Shown here: positions 9,910 to 21,013 of the stretch, one piece after another
Position numbering within the stretch: position 1 is the stretch's first letter
How the letters are laid out: each line of letters begins with the position of its first letter
Assembly: GCA_001897745.1 (NCBI GenBank)
Contig: MKUH01000023.1
Location: 1-64,000, forward strand
Direction: 5' to 3'
From: Candidatus Accumulibacter sp. 66-26
GTDB taxonomy: Bacteria > Pseudomonadota > Gammaproteobacteria > Burkholderiales > Rhodocyclaceae
DNA: 64,000 nucleotides
Position numbers and translations under genes: made by a program
The notes under the pieces: model-generated
Seen by the model: only the letters and a program-made list of their open reading frames with translations
Told to the model about the DNA's origin: nothing
Databases searched by the model: none

Positions 9910-11520
9910 ATGGGTAATCTGAAGATCTGGGTACGTCTTACCGCTGCAATCTGGTTCGTCCTGGTCATTGTCTGGACCGGAATGATCGCCTGGGAAAGCC
10001 AGGCCAACCGCGAAACCGCCATCCGCCAGGCGCAGGATTTTGCCCAGAGCATCCACGAAATGACCATGGCCGGCCTGACCGGCATGATGATCACCGGCAC
10101 CATCGGCCAGCGCGAAGTCTTCCTCGACCAGATCAAGCAGCTGTCGATCATCAAGGATCTGCACGTCGCACGCGGCGAAGCCGTCGCCAAGCTTTACGGA
10201 CCGGACACCAAGGGCGCGCGCGAACTGGACGCCGTCGAGAAACAGGTCATGCAGGACGGCAAGCCCTACATCGCCGTCGAGGCCGACGAGAAGGGCTCCT
10301 TCCTGCGCGTCGTCAATCCGACGCGCGCTTCCAAGAACTATCTCGGCAAGGACTGCATCATGTGCCACCAGGTGCCGGAGCACACCGTGCTCGGCGTGGT
10401 CAGCATGAAGGTCTCGCTCGATTCCGTCGAACAGGAAGTCGCCAGCTTCCGCCTGAAGATCGCCGGCGTCGCGGCGGCCGTCAGCCTGCTGCTGCTCTTC
10501 GTCATCTATTTCTTCACGCGCCGCTTCGTGACCAACCCGATCGAGGAACTGAAGGACGGCCTCCAGGACATCGCCCGCGGCGAAGGCGACCTGACGCGCC
10601 GCCTCGCCGTGCGCAGCAAGGACGAGATCGGCCAGACCGCGGCCATCTTCAACGAGATGATGGAAAACTTCAGCGGCCTCGTGCGCCAGGTCGGCACCTC
10701 GGCCGGACAGGTCTCGGCACAGGCACAGGAACTCTCCAGCGCGGCGCAGCGCGTCGCCTCCGGCTCGCACCAGCAGAGCGAGAAATCGCTGGAAGCGGCG
10801 ACGGCGGTCGAGAACATGGTCGGCAGCATCGCCTCCATATCGCAAAGCACCGAGCACGTCCATGACCAGTCGCAGGACAGCCTGCGCCGCGCCGAGGAAG
10901 GCAACCGCAGCCTCGGCCAGCTGCAGGCGGAAATGCGCAGCGTCGAACACGCCGTCAACATGATGACCGATTCGGTCAACGATTTCGTGCGCAACACCGA
11001 GGCGATCAACAAGATGACCCAGGAGGTCAAGGGCATCGCCGAGCAGACCAACCTCCTCGCGCTCAACGCGGCGATCGAGGCGGCGCGCGCCGGCGAAGCC
11101 GGACGCGGCTTCGCCGTGGTGGCCGACGAGGTACGCAAGCTGGCGGAAAAATCCGCCCTCTCGGCCAACGAGATCGACGCCATCACCGACACGCTGGGCG
11201 CGCAGTCGATCAAGGTCAAGCAGGCGATCAGCGAGGGGCTGGAATACATCTCCTCGAGCCAGAAGACGGTGGACGGTGTGGCCAGCGTGCTGCTCGCGAC
11301 CAACGGCTCGGTGACCGAAGTCGGCCACGGCCTCGACGCGATCGCCGCGGCGACCGACGAACAGCGCCGCGTCAGCCGCGACGTCGCCAACAGCATCGAG
11401 TCGATCGCCGACATGGCACGCCAGAACAACGTCGCCGTCGAGCAGACGGCCGTCGCTGCGCAGACGCTGGAAACCCTGGCCGAAAGCCTGCAATCGACGG
11501 TCAGCCGCTTCAAGGTTTAA
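9910..11520 (+). CDS. Methyl-accepting chemotaxis protein with periplasmic CxxCH (haem c) sensor
   Basis: This is a transmembrane chemoreceptor that would signal to CheA/CheW. The order is: TM1 (about 9-28), periplasmic sensor (about 29-182), TM2 (183-203), HAMP linker (204-256) and a cytoplasmic signalling domain. The hairpin tip has the universal [19 protein letters not shown] and then [18 protein letters not shown]. The sensor contains CIMCH at residues 149-153 (10354-10368), a classic CxxCH motif for covalent c-type haem, placed just before TM2. Haem-c PAS-type chemoreceptors are known in Geobacter, where they sense redox state. Here the haem is inferred from the motif; the ligand (redox potential, O2, NO) is not known. 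No che genes are adjacent. Confidence 0.9.
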   Translation: MGNLKIWVRLTAAIWFVLVIVWTGMIAWESQANRETAIRQAQDFAQSIHEMTMAGLTGMMITGTIGQREVFLDQIKQLSIIKDLHVARGEAVAKLYGPDTKGARELDAVEKQVMQDGKPYIAVEADEKGSFLRVVNPTRASKNYLGKDCIMCHQVPEHTVLGVVSMKVSLDSVEQEVASFRLKIAGVAAAVSLLLLFVIYFFTRRFVTNPIEELKDGLQDIARGEGDLTRRLAVRSKDEIGQTAAIFNEMMENFSGLVRQVGTSAGQVSAQAQELSSAAQRVASGSHQQSEKSLEAATAVENMVGSIASISQSTEHVHDQSQDSLRRAEEGNRSLGQLQAEMRSVEHAVNMMTDSVNDFVRNTEAINKMTQEVKGIAEQTNLLALNAAIEAARAGEAGRGFAVVADEVRKLAEKSALSANEIDAITDTLGAQSIKVKQAISEGLEYISSSQKTVDGVASVLLATNGSVTEVGHGLDAIAAATDEQRRVSRDVANSIESIADMARQNNVAVEQTAVAAQTLETLAESLQSTVSRFKV

Positions 11521-11533
11521 GGCCGCGCTTCAT

Positions 11534-11554
11534 CCCCGGGCACAAGGCCCGGGG
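11534..11554. terminator. GC hairpin between convergent genes
   Basis: CCCCGGGC and GCCCGGGG are perfect arms around ACAAG, placed between the convergent chemoreceptor and kinase genes. There is no T-run on either strand, so termination is only suggested by position. Confidence 0.35.
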
Positions 11555-11563
11555 CGCCGCGCT

Positions 11564-12904
11564 CTAGGACGGCGGCGACAACTCCAGATCGCAAGCGGCG
11601 ACGCTGCCCTGCACCGCCGGCTGCCCCAACTTGGCAAGCGCCTTGTTGGCCTCGTGCAGGCGGCCCAGCACCTTGGCGATCAGCACCTTGTTGAAGCGTT
11701 CGCGCACCTCGTCCGACCCCAGTTCCAGCGCGGCGCTATTAATCTCGAGGAAAAGCGTCGGCTCCAGCGTCACCACGCAGCTCTGCCGGACCGTGTCGGC
11801 CGGATGCAGGAAGGACGTTTCGCCGACCACTTCGCCGGCGCCGAGGCGGCAGATCGCGCGCCCGCCGGACGAGACTTCGACGAAGCCGTCGACGATCACG
11901 CCGAACATGCGGCCGCGCGCCCCCTCGCTGATCAACGCCACCTTCCCGGCGATCTCCCGCCAGACGCTGATGCGCAGCACCTCCCACAGTTCGATGTCCT
12001 CGAAATCGGCGAAGAATTCGAGCTTGCGCAATCTTTCGAAATGGCTCGTGTCCTGCGCCGTCTCGTCGTCCTCGAGAATCTGGTAGCGCACCGCCGACAG
12101 GTCCTTGGCGAACTCGGCACCGTTCCGGTAGCGGTTGTAGAGGTCCTTCTCCAGCGCCCTGGCGAGAATCGGATCGAGCCCCGCCGGCAGCCCCGGATTG
12201 AGCGCGCAGACCGATGGCGCATCCATGTTGATGATCTTGTACACCAGCGTCGCCGGATTGTTCGCGCGGAACGGCAGACGCCCGGTCAGCAGCTGGAAGA
12301 GCAGGACGCCGAGCGAGTACAGGTCGGTCTTCTGGTTGAGCGGGTAATTCTTCACCTGCTCGGGCGACATGTAGGCAGGCGAGCCGACGCCCAGGATGAA
12401 GGTCGAGTCCCGCCCCATGTCCTTGAGCAGGTTGATCGACAGGCCAAAATCGGTGATCTTCGGATTGTCGTCGGCGTCGATCAAAATGTTCGCCGGCTTG
12501 ATGTCGCGATGCACGATGCCGCACCGGAAGGCATGATCGAGCGCCATACAGCACTTGAAGATGATGCCGATCACGCGATGCAGCGGCAGCAGCCGGTCGA
12601 TCGCGCAAAAACGGTCGAGCGGCGTTCCGTCGACGAACTCCATGACGATATAGGCCTGTTCGGGCTCGATCACCGCGTCGAAGATCTTGACGATGTTCGG
12701 ATGGTCGAGGCGGCCGGCGATCGAACGCTCGGTCTGAAAAAGCTTGCGCAGACGGCGCGACATGGCCGCGTTGTCCTGGCCGAACCTGACCAGCTTGACC
12801 GCCACCTTCTGCCCCGAATCGGGATCGTGCGCGAGGTAGACGACGGCCGTCGCGCCCTTTCCCAGAGAACGGATCACCTCGTACTTGCCGATCTTTTCCA
12901 CCAT
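11564..12904 (-). CDS. Hanks-type Ser/Thr protein kinase fused to a cyclic-nucleotide-binding-type domain
   Basis: The first 280 or so residues form a complete eukaryotic-like kinase: glycine loop GKGATAVVY (15-23), catalytic Lys37 in VAVKLV, HRDIKPAN (132-139, Asp134 as base), DFG at 152-154 and the SPAYMSPEQ activation segment. All catalytic residues are present. The C-terminal part (about 290-425) resembles a cNMP-binding/Crp-like beta roll, with EVLRISVWREIAGKVALISEG and GRAICRLGAGEVVGETSF. No PASTA, WD40 or transmembrane segment is seen, so it should be cytoplasmic. The layout suggests a kinase controlled by a small-molecule-binding domain, but the ligand and substrates are unknown. It is convergent with the chemoreceptor and divergent from grpE. 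Confidence 0.88.
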   Translation of the reverse strand: MVEKIGKYEVIRSLGKGATAVVYLAHDPDSGQKVAVKLVRFGQDNAAMSRRLRKLFQTERSIAGRLDHPNIVKIFDAVIEPEQAYIVMEFVDGTPLDRFCAIDRLLPLHRVIGIIFKCCMALDHAFRCGIVHRDIKPANILIDADDNPKITDFGLSINLLKDMGRDSTFILGVGSPAYMSPEQVKNYPLNQKTDLYSLGVLLFQLLTGRLPFRANNPATLVYKIINMDAPSVCALNPGLPAGLDPILARALEKDLYNRYRNGAEFAKDLSAVRYQILEDDETAQDTSHFERLRKLEFFADFEDIELWEVLRISVWREIAGKVALISEGARGRMFGVIVDGFVEVSSGGRAICRLGAGEVVGETSFLHPADTVRQSCVVTLEPTLFLEINSAALELGSDEVRERFNKVLIAKVLGRLHEANKALAKLGQPAVQGSVAACDLELSPPS

Positions 12905-13028
12905 CGCCGAACCTTGCCCTTCCCTTCCTCGCCGAGCGGGAATCCTAGCAGCGGAAGCCGTTCGTTCGATGGAATTTGATCACATACCGGTGAATATCGG
13001 CGAAAAAGCGGAAAACACGGCTGCGGGG

Positions 13029-13056
13029 CTTGAAATACAGAAAACCGGCCCCAGAT
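13029..13056 (+). promoter_or_regulatory. Sigma-32 (heat-shock) promoter of grpE
   Basis: CTTGAAA (13029-13035) and CCCCAGAT (13049-13056) are separated by 13 bp, an excellent fit to the RpoH consensus. The predicted transcript begins near 13063, so GrpE must start at the ATG at 13084 rather than at the upstream ATG at 13030. Confidence 0.85.
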
Positions 13057-13083
13057 GCGCTAGGTTTTCCGGGAGACCCAATC

Positions 13084-13629
13084 ATGCAAGAGCTAGACAA
13101 AGAAACGGCAGCCGCCTCCGAAACCACCGCAGCGAGCGACAATGCCCCGGCAGCGACGGTAGACGTCACGCCCAGCATCGAAGAAACCCTGCGCCAGGCC
13201 GAACTGAAGGCCGAGGAGCATCACGACGCCTGGCTGCGCGCCAAGGCCGAAACCGAGAACGTGCGCCGCCGCGCGCAGGACGACATCGCCAAGGCCGCCA
13301 AGTTCGCCATCGAAAAGTTCGCCGGCGAACTGCTCGCTGTCAAGGACAGCCTGGAAGCCGGGCTGGCCGTCGAGACCCAGAGCGTCGAGAGCCTCAGGTC
13401 GGGAACCGAACTGACCCTCAAGCAACTCGTCGCCGCCTTCGAAAGATCGGGCCTGAGCGAAGAGAACCCGCTCAGCCAGAAGTTCGACCCGCACCGCCAC
13501 CAGGCGATCAGCACGGTCGAGTCGGAGCAGGAAGCGAACACGGTCGTCACCGTCCTGCAGAAGGGCTACCTGCTGGCCGACCGCGTGCTCCGGCCGGCGC
13601 TCGTCGTCGTCGCCAAGGCGAAATCTTGA
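13084..13629 (+). CDS. grpE: Nucleotide exchange factor GrpE
   Basis: GrpE releases ADP from DnaK and resets the chaperone cycle. The chosen ATG at 13084 lies downstream of the sigma-32 promoter and 8 nt or so from GGGAGA, giving 181 residues. An Ala/Glu/Thr-rich disordered N-terminus precedes a long coiled coil. The core contains the family segment [20 protein letters not shown], and the C-terminal beta domain has the conserved [14 protein letters not shown] and [16 protein letters not shown]. It is first in grpE-dnaK-dnaJ. The dnaK promoter overlaps its 3' end. Confidence 0.96.
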   Translation: MQELDKETAAASETTAASDNAPAATVDVTPSIEETLRQAELKAEEHHDAWLRAKAETENVRRRAQDDIAKAAKFAIEKFAGELLAVKDSLEAGLAVETQSVESLRSGTELTLKQLVAAFERSGLSEENPLSQKFDPHRHQAISTVESEQEANTVVTVLQKGYLLADRVLRPALVVVAKAKS

Positions 13630-13652
13630 AAACATCCGGAGCGGCCCCAGAT
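13625..13652 (+). promoter_or_regulatory. Sigma-32 (heat-shock) promoter of dnaK
   Basis: CTTGAAA (13625-13631), a 13-bp spacer and CCCCAGAT (13645-13652) match the grpE promoter base for base in both boxes and in spacing. The -35 box overlaps the grpE stop codon. dnaK therefore has its own heat-shock start besides read-through from grpE. Confidence 0.85.
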
Positions 13653-13716
13653 AGGGCTCATCCCGCAGCAATCCGGTAAGCAACGAATCTCACGAAATTC
13701 TTAAAGGACATCGAAC

Positions 13717-15648
<1,932 letters not shown>

Positions 15649-15672
15649 GCAATCCCGACCGGGGGCGGGGCG

Positions 15673-15678
15673 TATAAT
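15673..15678 (+). promoter_or_regulatory. Candidate -10 element upstream of dnaJ
   Basis: A perfect TATAAT lies in the 70-bp dnaK-dnaJ gap, 41 bp before the dnaJ ATG. No good -35 hexamer is seen 16-18 bp upstream, so an independent dnaJ promoter is only possible. Confidence 0.3.
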
Positions 15679-15718
15679 TGCGCCTCGCCTTTTTCGTTTC
15701 CAACGGCACAAAGATCCC

Positions 15719-16849
15719 ATGGCTAAACGCGACTTTTACGAGATTCTCGGTGTCAACCGCGATGCCTCCGAAGACGAAATCAAGAAGGCCTACCGCAAGC
15801 TGGCCATGAAGCACCACCCGGACCGCAATCCGGACAATCCCAAAGCCGAAGAGCATTTCAAGGAAGCCAAGGAAGCCTACGAGATCCTGTCGGACGGCCA
15901 GAAGCGCGCCGCCTACGACCAGTACGGACATGCCGGCGTCGATCCGCAGGCGGGCATGGGCGGCGGTTTCGGCGGCGGCGCCGGCGGCTTCTCGGACGCC
16001 TTCGGCGGCATCTTCGACGAGATTTTCGGCGGCGGCGGTGCGCGCGGCGGGCGCTCCAACATCTATCGCGGCGCCGATCTGCGCTACAACCTCGAAATCA
16101 CGCTCGAACAGGCGGCCTTCGGCACCGAAACCAAGATCCGCATTCCGACCATGGAAGTCTGCGAGCCCTGCCAGGGTTCGGGCGCCAAGGCCGGCACGCA
16201 GCCGAAAACCTGCCCGACCTGCCAGGGCAGCGGCCAGGTCCGCCTGCAGCAGGGCTTCTTCTCGATCCAGCAGACCTGCCCGAAGTGCCACGGTACCGGC
16301 CGCTTCATCGCCGACCCGTGCGGCAGCTGCCACGGCGCCGGCCGTGTCAAGCAGCACAAGACGCTGGCGGTGAAGATTCCGGCCGGCGTGGACGAGGGCG
16401 ATCGCATCCGGCTGTCCGGCGAGGGCGAGCATGGCATCAACGGCGGCCCGTCCGGCGACCTCTACGTGCAGATCCACCTAAAGCAGCACGCCGTTTTCCA
16501 GCGCGAGCAGAACGACCTGCATTGCGAGATGCCGATCAGCTTCACGACGGCCGCGCTCGGCGGCGAGATCGAGATTCCGACGCTCGACGCCGTGGCGACC
16601 ATCAAGATTCCGGCGGAAACGCAGTCGGGCAAGGTCTTCCGCCTGCGCGGCAAGGGCATCAAGGGCGTGCGCAGCCATGCGCACGGCGATCTGCTCTGCC
16701 ACGTCGTCGTCGAAACGCCGGTGCACCTCACCGAGCGTCAGAAGGAGTTGCTGCGCGAACTCGAAGAATCGAGCCGCAGCGAACCCGGCCGCCACAATCC
16801 ACGCGCCAAGTCGTGGATGGACAAGGTGCGCGACTTCTTCGCCAGCTAA
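15719..16849 (+). CDS. dnaJ: Co-chaperone DnaJ (Hsp40)
   Basis: DnaJ delivers substrates to DnaK and stimulates its ATPase. The ATG at 15719 gives 376 residues starting [20 protein letters not shown]. The J domain has the HPD triad ([11 protein letters not shown]), followed by a Gly/Phe-rich stretch. The zinc domain has four CxxCxGxG repeats: [24 protein letters not shown] and CGSCHGAG. The C-terminal substrate-binding region is complete. It is the last gene of the heat-shock cluster. Confidence 0.98.
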   Translation: MAKRDFYEILGVNRDASEDEIKKAYRKLAMKHHPDRNPDNPKAEEHFKEAKEAYEILSDGQKRAAYDQYGHAGVDPQAGMGGGFGGGAGGFSDAFGGIFDEIFGGGGARGGRSNIYRGADLRYNLEITLEQAAFGTETKIRIPTMEVCEPCQGSGAKAGTQPKTCPTCQGSGQVRLQQGFFSIQQTCPKCHGTGRFIADPCGSCHGAGRVKQHKTLAVKIPAGVDEGDRIRLSGEGEHGINGGPSGDLYVQIHLKQHAVFQREQNDLHCEMPISFTTAALGGEIEIPTLDAVATIKIPAETQSGKVFRLRGKGIKGVRSHAHGDLLCHVVVETPVHLTERQKELLRELEESSRSEPGRHNPRAKSWMDKVRDFFAS

Positions 16850-16857
16850 GCGACATC

Positions 16858-16890
16858 CTCCCGCGTGGCTTGAAGCAATCCACGTGGGAG
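16858..16890 (+). terminator. Hairpin after dnaJ (weak terminator candidate)
   Basis: CTCCCGCGTGG and CCACGTGGGAG pair with one mismatch around an 11-nt loop, 9 nt past the dnaJ stop. The following bases are CCCCCC rather than T, so it may protect the 3' end or act with Rho. The remaining 250 bp up to the next gene hold no recognisable feature. Confidence 0.4.
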
Positions 16891-17142
16891 CCCCCCGCGC
16901 GCAGGGTTCTCCTTGCGCCGCCTTCACCCTTCCGCCCCTCTCCCCGGCCCCGATTGCATTCGGAGCCACCCGCATCTCACGATCCAGACTTTTCGACTTC
17001 GTCGCTTTTTTCCGACGACGATGACGCTTGGCTATGCCAAACGTAAGATTCATGTCAGCATCCCGGATCATTCTGGCCGGTTGGCAGCATCGATCATGTC
17101 AATTCCAACAAGCTGCGCAGCGATCCGGGGAGGGGAATGAAG

Positions 17143-18288
17143 ATGAGGTACATGCAAAAACTGCTGTGGCTGGGTCTTTTCAGCTGCTTCGGCTGCGCCC
17201 TGGCCGGCGAAACCGGCGTCACCGACGGCGCCATCACGCTCGGCATGACGGCGCCCCTGTCGGGACCGAACGGAGCCTACGGCGCGGAGATGAAGGAGGT
17301 CATCGGCACCTACTTCCAGCAGGTCAATAACGCCGGCGGCATCAACGGCCGCAAACTCGACCTCGTCGCGCTCGACGACGGCTACGAAACGGAGCGCGCG
17401 GTCGCCAATACGCGCGCCCTGATCGGCGAGAAAAAGGTCTTCGCGCTGCTCGCCTCCTATGGTTCCAGTCCGACCACGGCCGCGATGAACGAAGCCTTCG
17501 GTCCGGCCGGCGTACCGCTGATCGGCACCATCTCCGGCGCCGATTCGCTGCGTCAGCCGGTCAGGGAAAACCCGAACAACCGCTACATGTTCAACGTCCG
17601 CGCCAGCTACGCCAACGAGACCGAAGCCATCATCGGCCAGCTCGCGTCGCTCGGCCTGACCAACATCGCGGTCTTCTACCAGAACGACGGTTTCGGCAAG
17701 TCGGGACTCGACGGCGTCACCCTCGCGCTCAAGAAGCACAAGCTCACCCCCTCCGCCGTCGGCACCGTGGAGCGCAACTCGACCGACGTCGCCAAGGCCG
17801 TGCAGACGATCGCCAAGGCCCACCCGCAGGCCGTCGTGATGGTCACCCTGTACAAACCGACGGCCGAGTTCGTGCGCCAGATGCGCAAGGCCAGCCAGAA
17901 CCCGCAATTCATGACCCTGTCGCCGGTCGGCGCCGATCTTCTGGTCAAGGAACTCGGCGAGGAAGCGCGCGGCATCGGCATTTCACAGGTCATGCCCTAT
18001 CCGTGGAACGACACCACGCCGCTCGTGCGCGACTATCAAAAGCTGATCGGCAAGCAGGGCAAGATTTCCTACTACGGCATCGAAGCCTACGCCATGGCGA
18101 AACTGACGGTCGATGCCTTGCGCAAGACCGGCAAGGACCTGACCCGCGAAAAACTGGTCGCCACCCTGGAAGGTCTCAGCAACCACGACATCGGCGGCTA
18201 CCGTCTGGGCTACACGGCGAACGACCGCCTCGGCTCGCGCTACGTCGACCTGACGGTCATCGGCAACGGCGGGCGCGTTCTGCGCTGA
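17143..18288 (+). CDS. Branched-chain amino-acid-type ABC transporter substrate-binding protein (orphan)
   Basis: This is an exported periplasmic binding protein of the Leu/Ile/Val (LivJ/K, Peripla_BP_6) family. A signal peptide (about 1-21, ending ALA) is followed by GVTDGAITLGMTAPLSGPNG, the family opening, and NNAGGINGRKLDLVALDDGYE. Lobe closure motifs such as FYQNDGFGKSGLDGV are present. The ATG at 17143 sits 9 nt after GGAGG; an ATG two codons earlier (17137) is possible but too close to that site. No liv permease genes adjoin it, so the ligand and partner are unknown. It ends at a strong bidirectional terminator shared with cysS. Confidence 0.88.
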   Translation: MRYMQKLLWLGLFSCFGCALAGETGVTDGAITLGMTAPLSGPNGAYGAEMKEVIGTYFQQVNNAGGINGRKLDLVALDDGYETERAVANTRALIGEKKVFALLASYGSSPTTAAMNEAFGPAGVPLIGTISGADSLRQPVRENPNNRYMFNVRASYANETEAIIGQLASLGLTNIAVFYQNDGFGKSGLDGVTLALKKHKLTPSAVGTVERNSTDVAKAVQTIAKAHPQAVVMVTLYKPTAEFVRQMRKASQNPQFMTLSPVGADLLVKELGEEARGIGISQVMPYPWNDTTPLVRDYQKLIGKQGKISYYGIEAYAMAKLTVDALRKTGKDLTREKLVATLEGLSNHDIGGYRLGYTANDRLGSRYVDLTVIGNGGRVLR

Positions 18289-18300
18289 CGGCGCTTCGTC

Positions 18301-18338
18301 AACGAAAAACCCGCCGGATGTCCGGCGGGTTTTCGTTT
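18301..18338. terminator. Strong bidirectional Rho-independent terminator
   Basis: AAAACCCGCCGGA and TCCGGCGGGTTTT form a perfect stem with a 2-nt loop, extended by AACG/CGTT. A-rich and T-rich flanks occur on both sides. It separates the convergent binding-protein and cysS genes. Confidence 0.9.
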
Positions 18339-18354
18339 CTGCCGCGAATACCGT

Positions 18355-19728
18355 TCAGGCCCGCCGCCAAGTCGTTCCCTGCGGACCGTCCTCAAGCACC
18401 ACGCCCGCTTCGAGCAGCGCGGCGCGGATGCCGTCCGCCGCGGCGAAATCGCGCGACTTCTTGGCCGCCACCCGCTCGGCGATCCGCGCCTCGATGTCGG
18501 CCACCGACAATTCGCCCGCCTGCGCCGGCGCCGCCTGCAGGAACATCTGGGGGTCGCGCTGCAGGAGGCCGAGCAGGCCGGCCAGCGCGCGCAGCTGCGC
18601 AGCCAGGGCCGGCGACTTGCCGCGATTGACCTCGGCCGCGAGGTCGAACAGCGCGGCACAGGCTTCCGGCGTGTTGAAATCGTCGTCCATCGCCAACCGG
18701 AAACGGCGGGCGTGCGCCTCTTCCCAATCGACCGGCAGGACGTCGCCGGGCACCGCCTTGAGCGCGGTATAGAGACGGCTCAGGGCGTTGCGCGCGTCGT
18801 CGAGGTGTACGTCGGAATAGTTGAGCGGGCTGCGGTAGTGGGCGCGCAGGATGAAGAAGCGCAGCACTTCCGCGTCGTATTTCTTCAGCACTTCGCGGAT
18901 CGTGAAGAAGTTGCCGAGCGACTTCGACATCTTCTCGTCGTCGACGCGCACGAAACCGTTGTGCATCCAGTAATTGACGAACTGGCACCGGTGCGCGCCC
19001 TCGGACTGGGCGATCTCGTTCTCGTGGTGCGGAAACTGCAGGTCCTGGCCGCCGCCGTGGATGTCGAAATGCTCGCCGAGCAGATCGGAGCTCATCGCCG
19101 AGCACTCGATGTGCCAGCCCGGCCGCCCGTTGCCCCAGGGCGACGTCCAGAACGGCTCGCCTTCCTTGGCATGCTTCCAGAGCACGAAATCGAGCGGGTC
19201 CTGCTTGGCCGTATCGACCTCGACGCGCTCGCCGGCGCGCAGATCGTCGAGCGACTTGCCCGAAAGCTTGCCGTAGCCCGGGAACTTGCGCACCGAGAAA
19301 TTCACGTCGCCGTCCGCCGCCTGGTAGGCCAACCCGTTCGTCGCCAACTGGCCGATCAGTTCGAGCATCTGCGGCACATACTGCGTCGCGCGCGGTTCGT
19401 GGTCGGGCTTCTCGACGCCGAGCGCGGCCGCATCCTCGTCCATCAGGCGGATGAAGCGCTCGGTCAGTGCCCCGATGCTCTCGCCGTTCTCCAGCGCGCG
19501 CTTGATGATCTTGTCGTCGATGTCGGTGATGTTGCGGACGTAGGTGACGTCCAGCCCGCTCGCCCGCAGCCAGCGCTGCACCATGTCGAAAACGACGAGG
19601 ACGCGGGCATGGCCGAGGTGGCAGTAGTCGTAGACGGTCATCCCGCACACGTACATGCGGACCCGCCCCGGCTCGATGGGAACGAAATCCTGCTTTTCCC
19701 GGGCCAGGGAGTTGTAGATTTTCAGCAT
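18355..19728 (-). CDS. cysS: Cysteinyl-tRNA synthetase CysS
   Basis: CysS charges tRNA-Cys. The 457-residue protein is a class I synthetase: the zinc/cysteine-site start [20 protein letters not shown] includes the HIGH-equivalent HLGH, and [10 protein letters not shown] carries the KMSKS loop. [20 protein letters not shown] is also typical. It is divergent from the TPR/NTF2 gene. Single-copy essential function is expected. Confidence 0.97.
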   Translation of the reverse strand: MLKIYNSLAREKQDFVPIEPGRVRMYVCGMTVYDYCHLGHARVLVVFDMVQRWLRASGLDVTYVRNITDIDDKIIKRALENGESIGALTERFIRLMDEDAAALGVEKPDHEPRATQYVPQMLELIGQLATNGLAYQAADGDVNFSVRKFPGYGKLSGKSLDDLRAGERVEVDTAKQDPLDFVLWKHAKEGEPFWTSPWGNGRPGWHIECSAMSSDLLGEHFDIHGGGQDLQFPHHENEIAQSEGAHRCQFVNYWMHNGFVRVDDEKMSKSLGNFFTIREVLKKYDAEVLRFFILRAHYRSPLNYSDVHLDDARNALSRLYTALKAVPGDVLPVDWEEAHARRFRLAMDDDFNTPEACAALFDLAAEVNRGKSPALAAQLRALAGLLGLLQRDPQMFLQAAPAQAGELSVADIEARIAERVAAKKSRDFAAADGIRAALLEAGVVLEDGPQGTTWRRA

Positions 19729-19806
19729 TTTCGGCAGCTCGCGAGGGGCCCCGCGCCAGCGGCGGGGGATACGGAAAACTTTGGTTTCGACGCGCTTCTT
19801 GTTAGA

Positions 19807-19828
19807 ATCGGCGGTTAATTACGCCGAT
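19807..19828. repeat. Inverted repeat upstream of the envelope operon
   Basis: ATCGGCG and CGCCGAT are 7-bp arms around an AT-rich 8-bp centre (GTTAATTA). It lies in the cysS/TPR-gene gap, just downstream of a TAGAAT-like -10 (19803-19808), and could be an operator or a transcript hairpin. Function is not known. Confidence 0.35.
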
Positions 19829-19861
19829 CACGCAACCACTTTTTCAAAGTATACCATAACG

Positions 19862-21013
19862 ATGCGCCCGATCTCCCCAACGCCTTCACTGGCGCGCCTT
19901 CCAGCCTGCTTGCCGGGGCGCGTTTCCGCCCGTGTCGCGACCAGGATATCCGCCCGGGCTTCCGCCTTTTTCCTCGCGCTGGCCCTGAGCGTCTCGGCGC
20001 CCTTCGCCATCGCCGACAATCTCCCCGAGATCCAGCGCCTGATCAAGCAGGGGCAGATGCCGCAGGCGCTCGAAAAGGCCGACGCCTACATCTCGACCCG
20101 TCCGAAGGACGCACAGGGGCGCTTCCTGAAAGGCCTGATCCTCACCGAGATGGGACGCCCGGCCGAGGCCATCGCCGTATTCACCAAGCTGACCGAGGAT
20201 TTCCCCGAGCTGCCCGAACCGTACAACAACCTCGCCGTCCTCTACGCGCAGCAGAAGCAATACGAGAAGGCGCGCACCGCCCTCGAAATGGCGATCCGCA
20301 CGCATCCGAGCTACGCCATCGCGCACGAAAACCTCGGCGACGTTTACGCCAAGCTGGCCAGCCAGGCCTACGACAAGGCCCTGCAGCTCGACTCGGCGAA
20401 TGCCGTCACGCAATCGAAGCTGTCGCTGATCCATGAACTGATCAGCACCTCGACCCCGAAGGCGGGCAGCCGTCCGGCGGTCGCCCAGCGCCCGGCCGAG
20501 CCGGCCAGGCCGGCCGCCGCGCCCACCACGGTCGCTGCGCTCACGCCGCCGGCCAAGCCGATCGACAAGGCGCCGGAGCCGGCCAAGGTCGAGAAGCCCA
20601 TCGAAAAAGCCGCCGACAAGGCGCCGGAAGCCAAACCGGCCCCCGCCGCGCCGGCCAAGCCGGCCGCCGCCGATGCCGACGAAGCCGACCTCGGCAAAGC
20701 CCTGCAAAGCTGGGCCAGCGCCTGGTCGCGCAAGGACGTGAAAGCCTATCTGGCCCACTACGCCGCCAACTTCCAGACGCCCAACGGCGTGTCGCGCAAG
20801 GCCTGGGAAGCCGAGCGCGCGCAGCGCATCGACAAACCCGGCAAGCTGCAGGTCAGCGTCGAGGACATCAAGGTCTCCATCGCCGACGACAAGGCGACGG
20901 TCAAGTTCCGCCAGCGCTACACCTCGGCTTCGCTCAAGTCCTCGACAAGCAAGACCATCGTCTTCGTGAAAACCGGCGGCAAATGGCTGATCCTGCAAGA
21001 GCGCGTCGGCTGA
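19862..21013 (+). CDS. Exported TPR protein with C-terminal NTF2-like domain
   Basis: This 383-residue protein has a long N-terminal signal (hydrophobic core about 35-51), so it should be periplasmic. Tetratricopeptide-like helices run from about 53 to 190, with EPYNNLAVLYAQQKQYEKAR and HENLGDVYAKLA as clear TPR units. An Ala/Pro/Lys-rich linker (about 200-272) follows. The last 110 residues (LGKALQSWASAWSRKDVKAY onward) form an NTF2-like/Cds6-type C-terminal domain that resembles the end of the next protein. The gene overlaps the next ORF by 1 nt (TGATG). A scaffold or partner role for the YkuD enzyme is inferred from domain sharing and coupling. Confidence 0.82.
   Translation: MRPISPTPSLARLPACLPGRVSARVATRISARASAFFLALALSVSAPFAIADNLPEIQRLIKQGQMPQALEKADAYISTRPKDAQGRFLKGLILTEMGRPAEAIAVFTKLTEDFPELPEPYNNLAVLYAQQKQYEKARTALEMAIRTHPSYAIAHENLGDVYAKLASQAYDKALQLDSANAVTQSKLSLIHELISTSTPKAGSRPAVAQRPAEPARPAAAPTTVAALTPPAKPIDKAPEPAKVEKPIEKAADKAPEAKPAPAAPAKPAAADADEADLGKALQSWASAWSRKDVKAYLAHYAANFQTPNGVSRKAWEAERAQRIDKPGKLQVSVEDIKVSIADDKATVKFRQRYTSASLKSSTSKTIVFVKTGGKWLILQERVG

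Noticed and set aside
13030-13083. An upstream in-frame ATG as the grpE start
   Set aside because: It overlaps the sigma-32 promoter, so it would not be in the heat-shock transcript.
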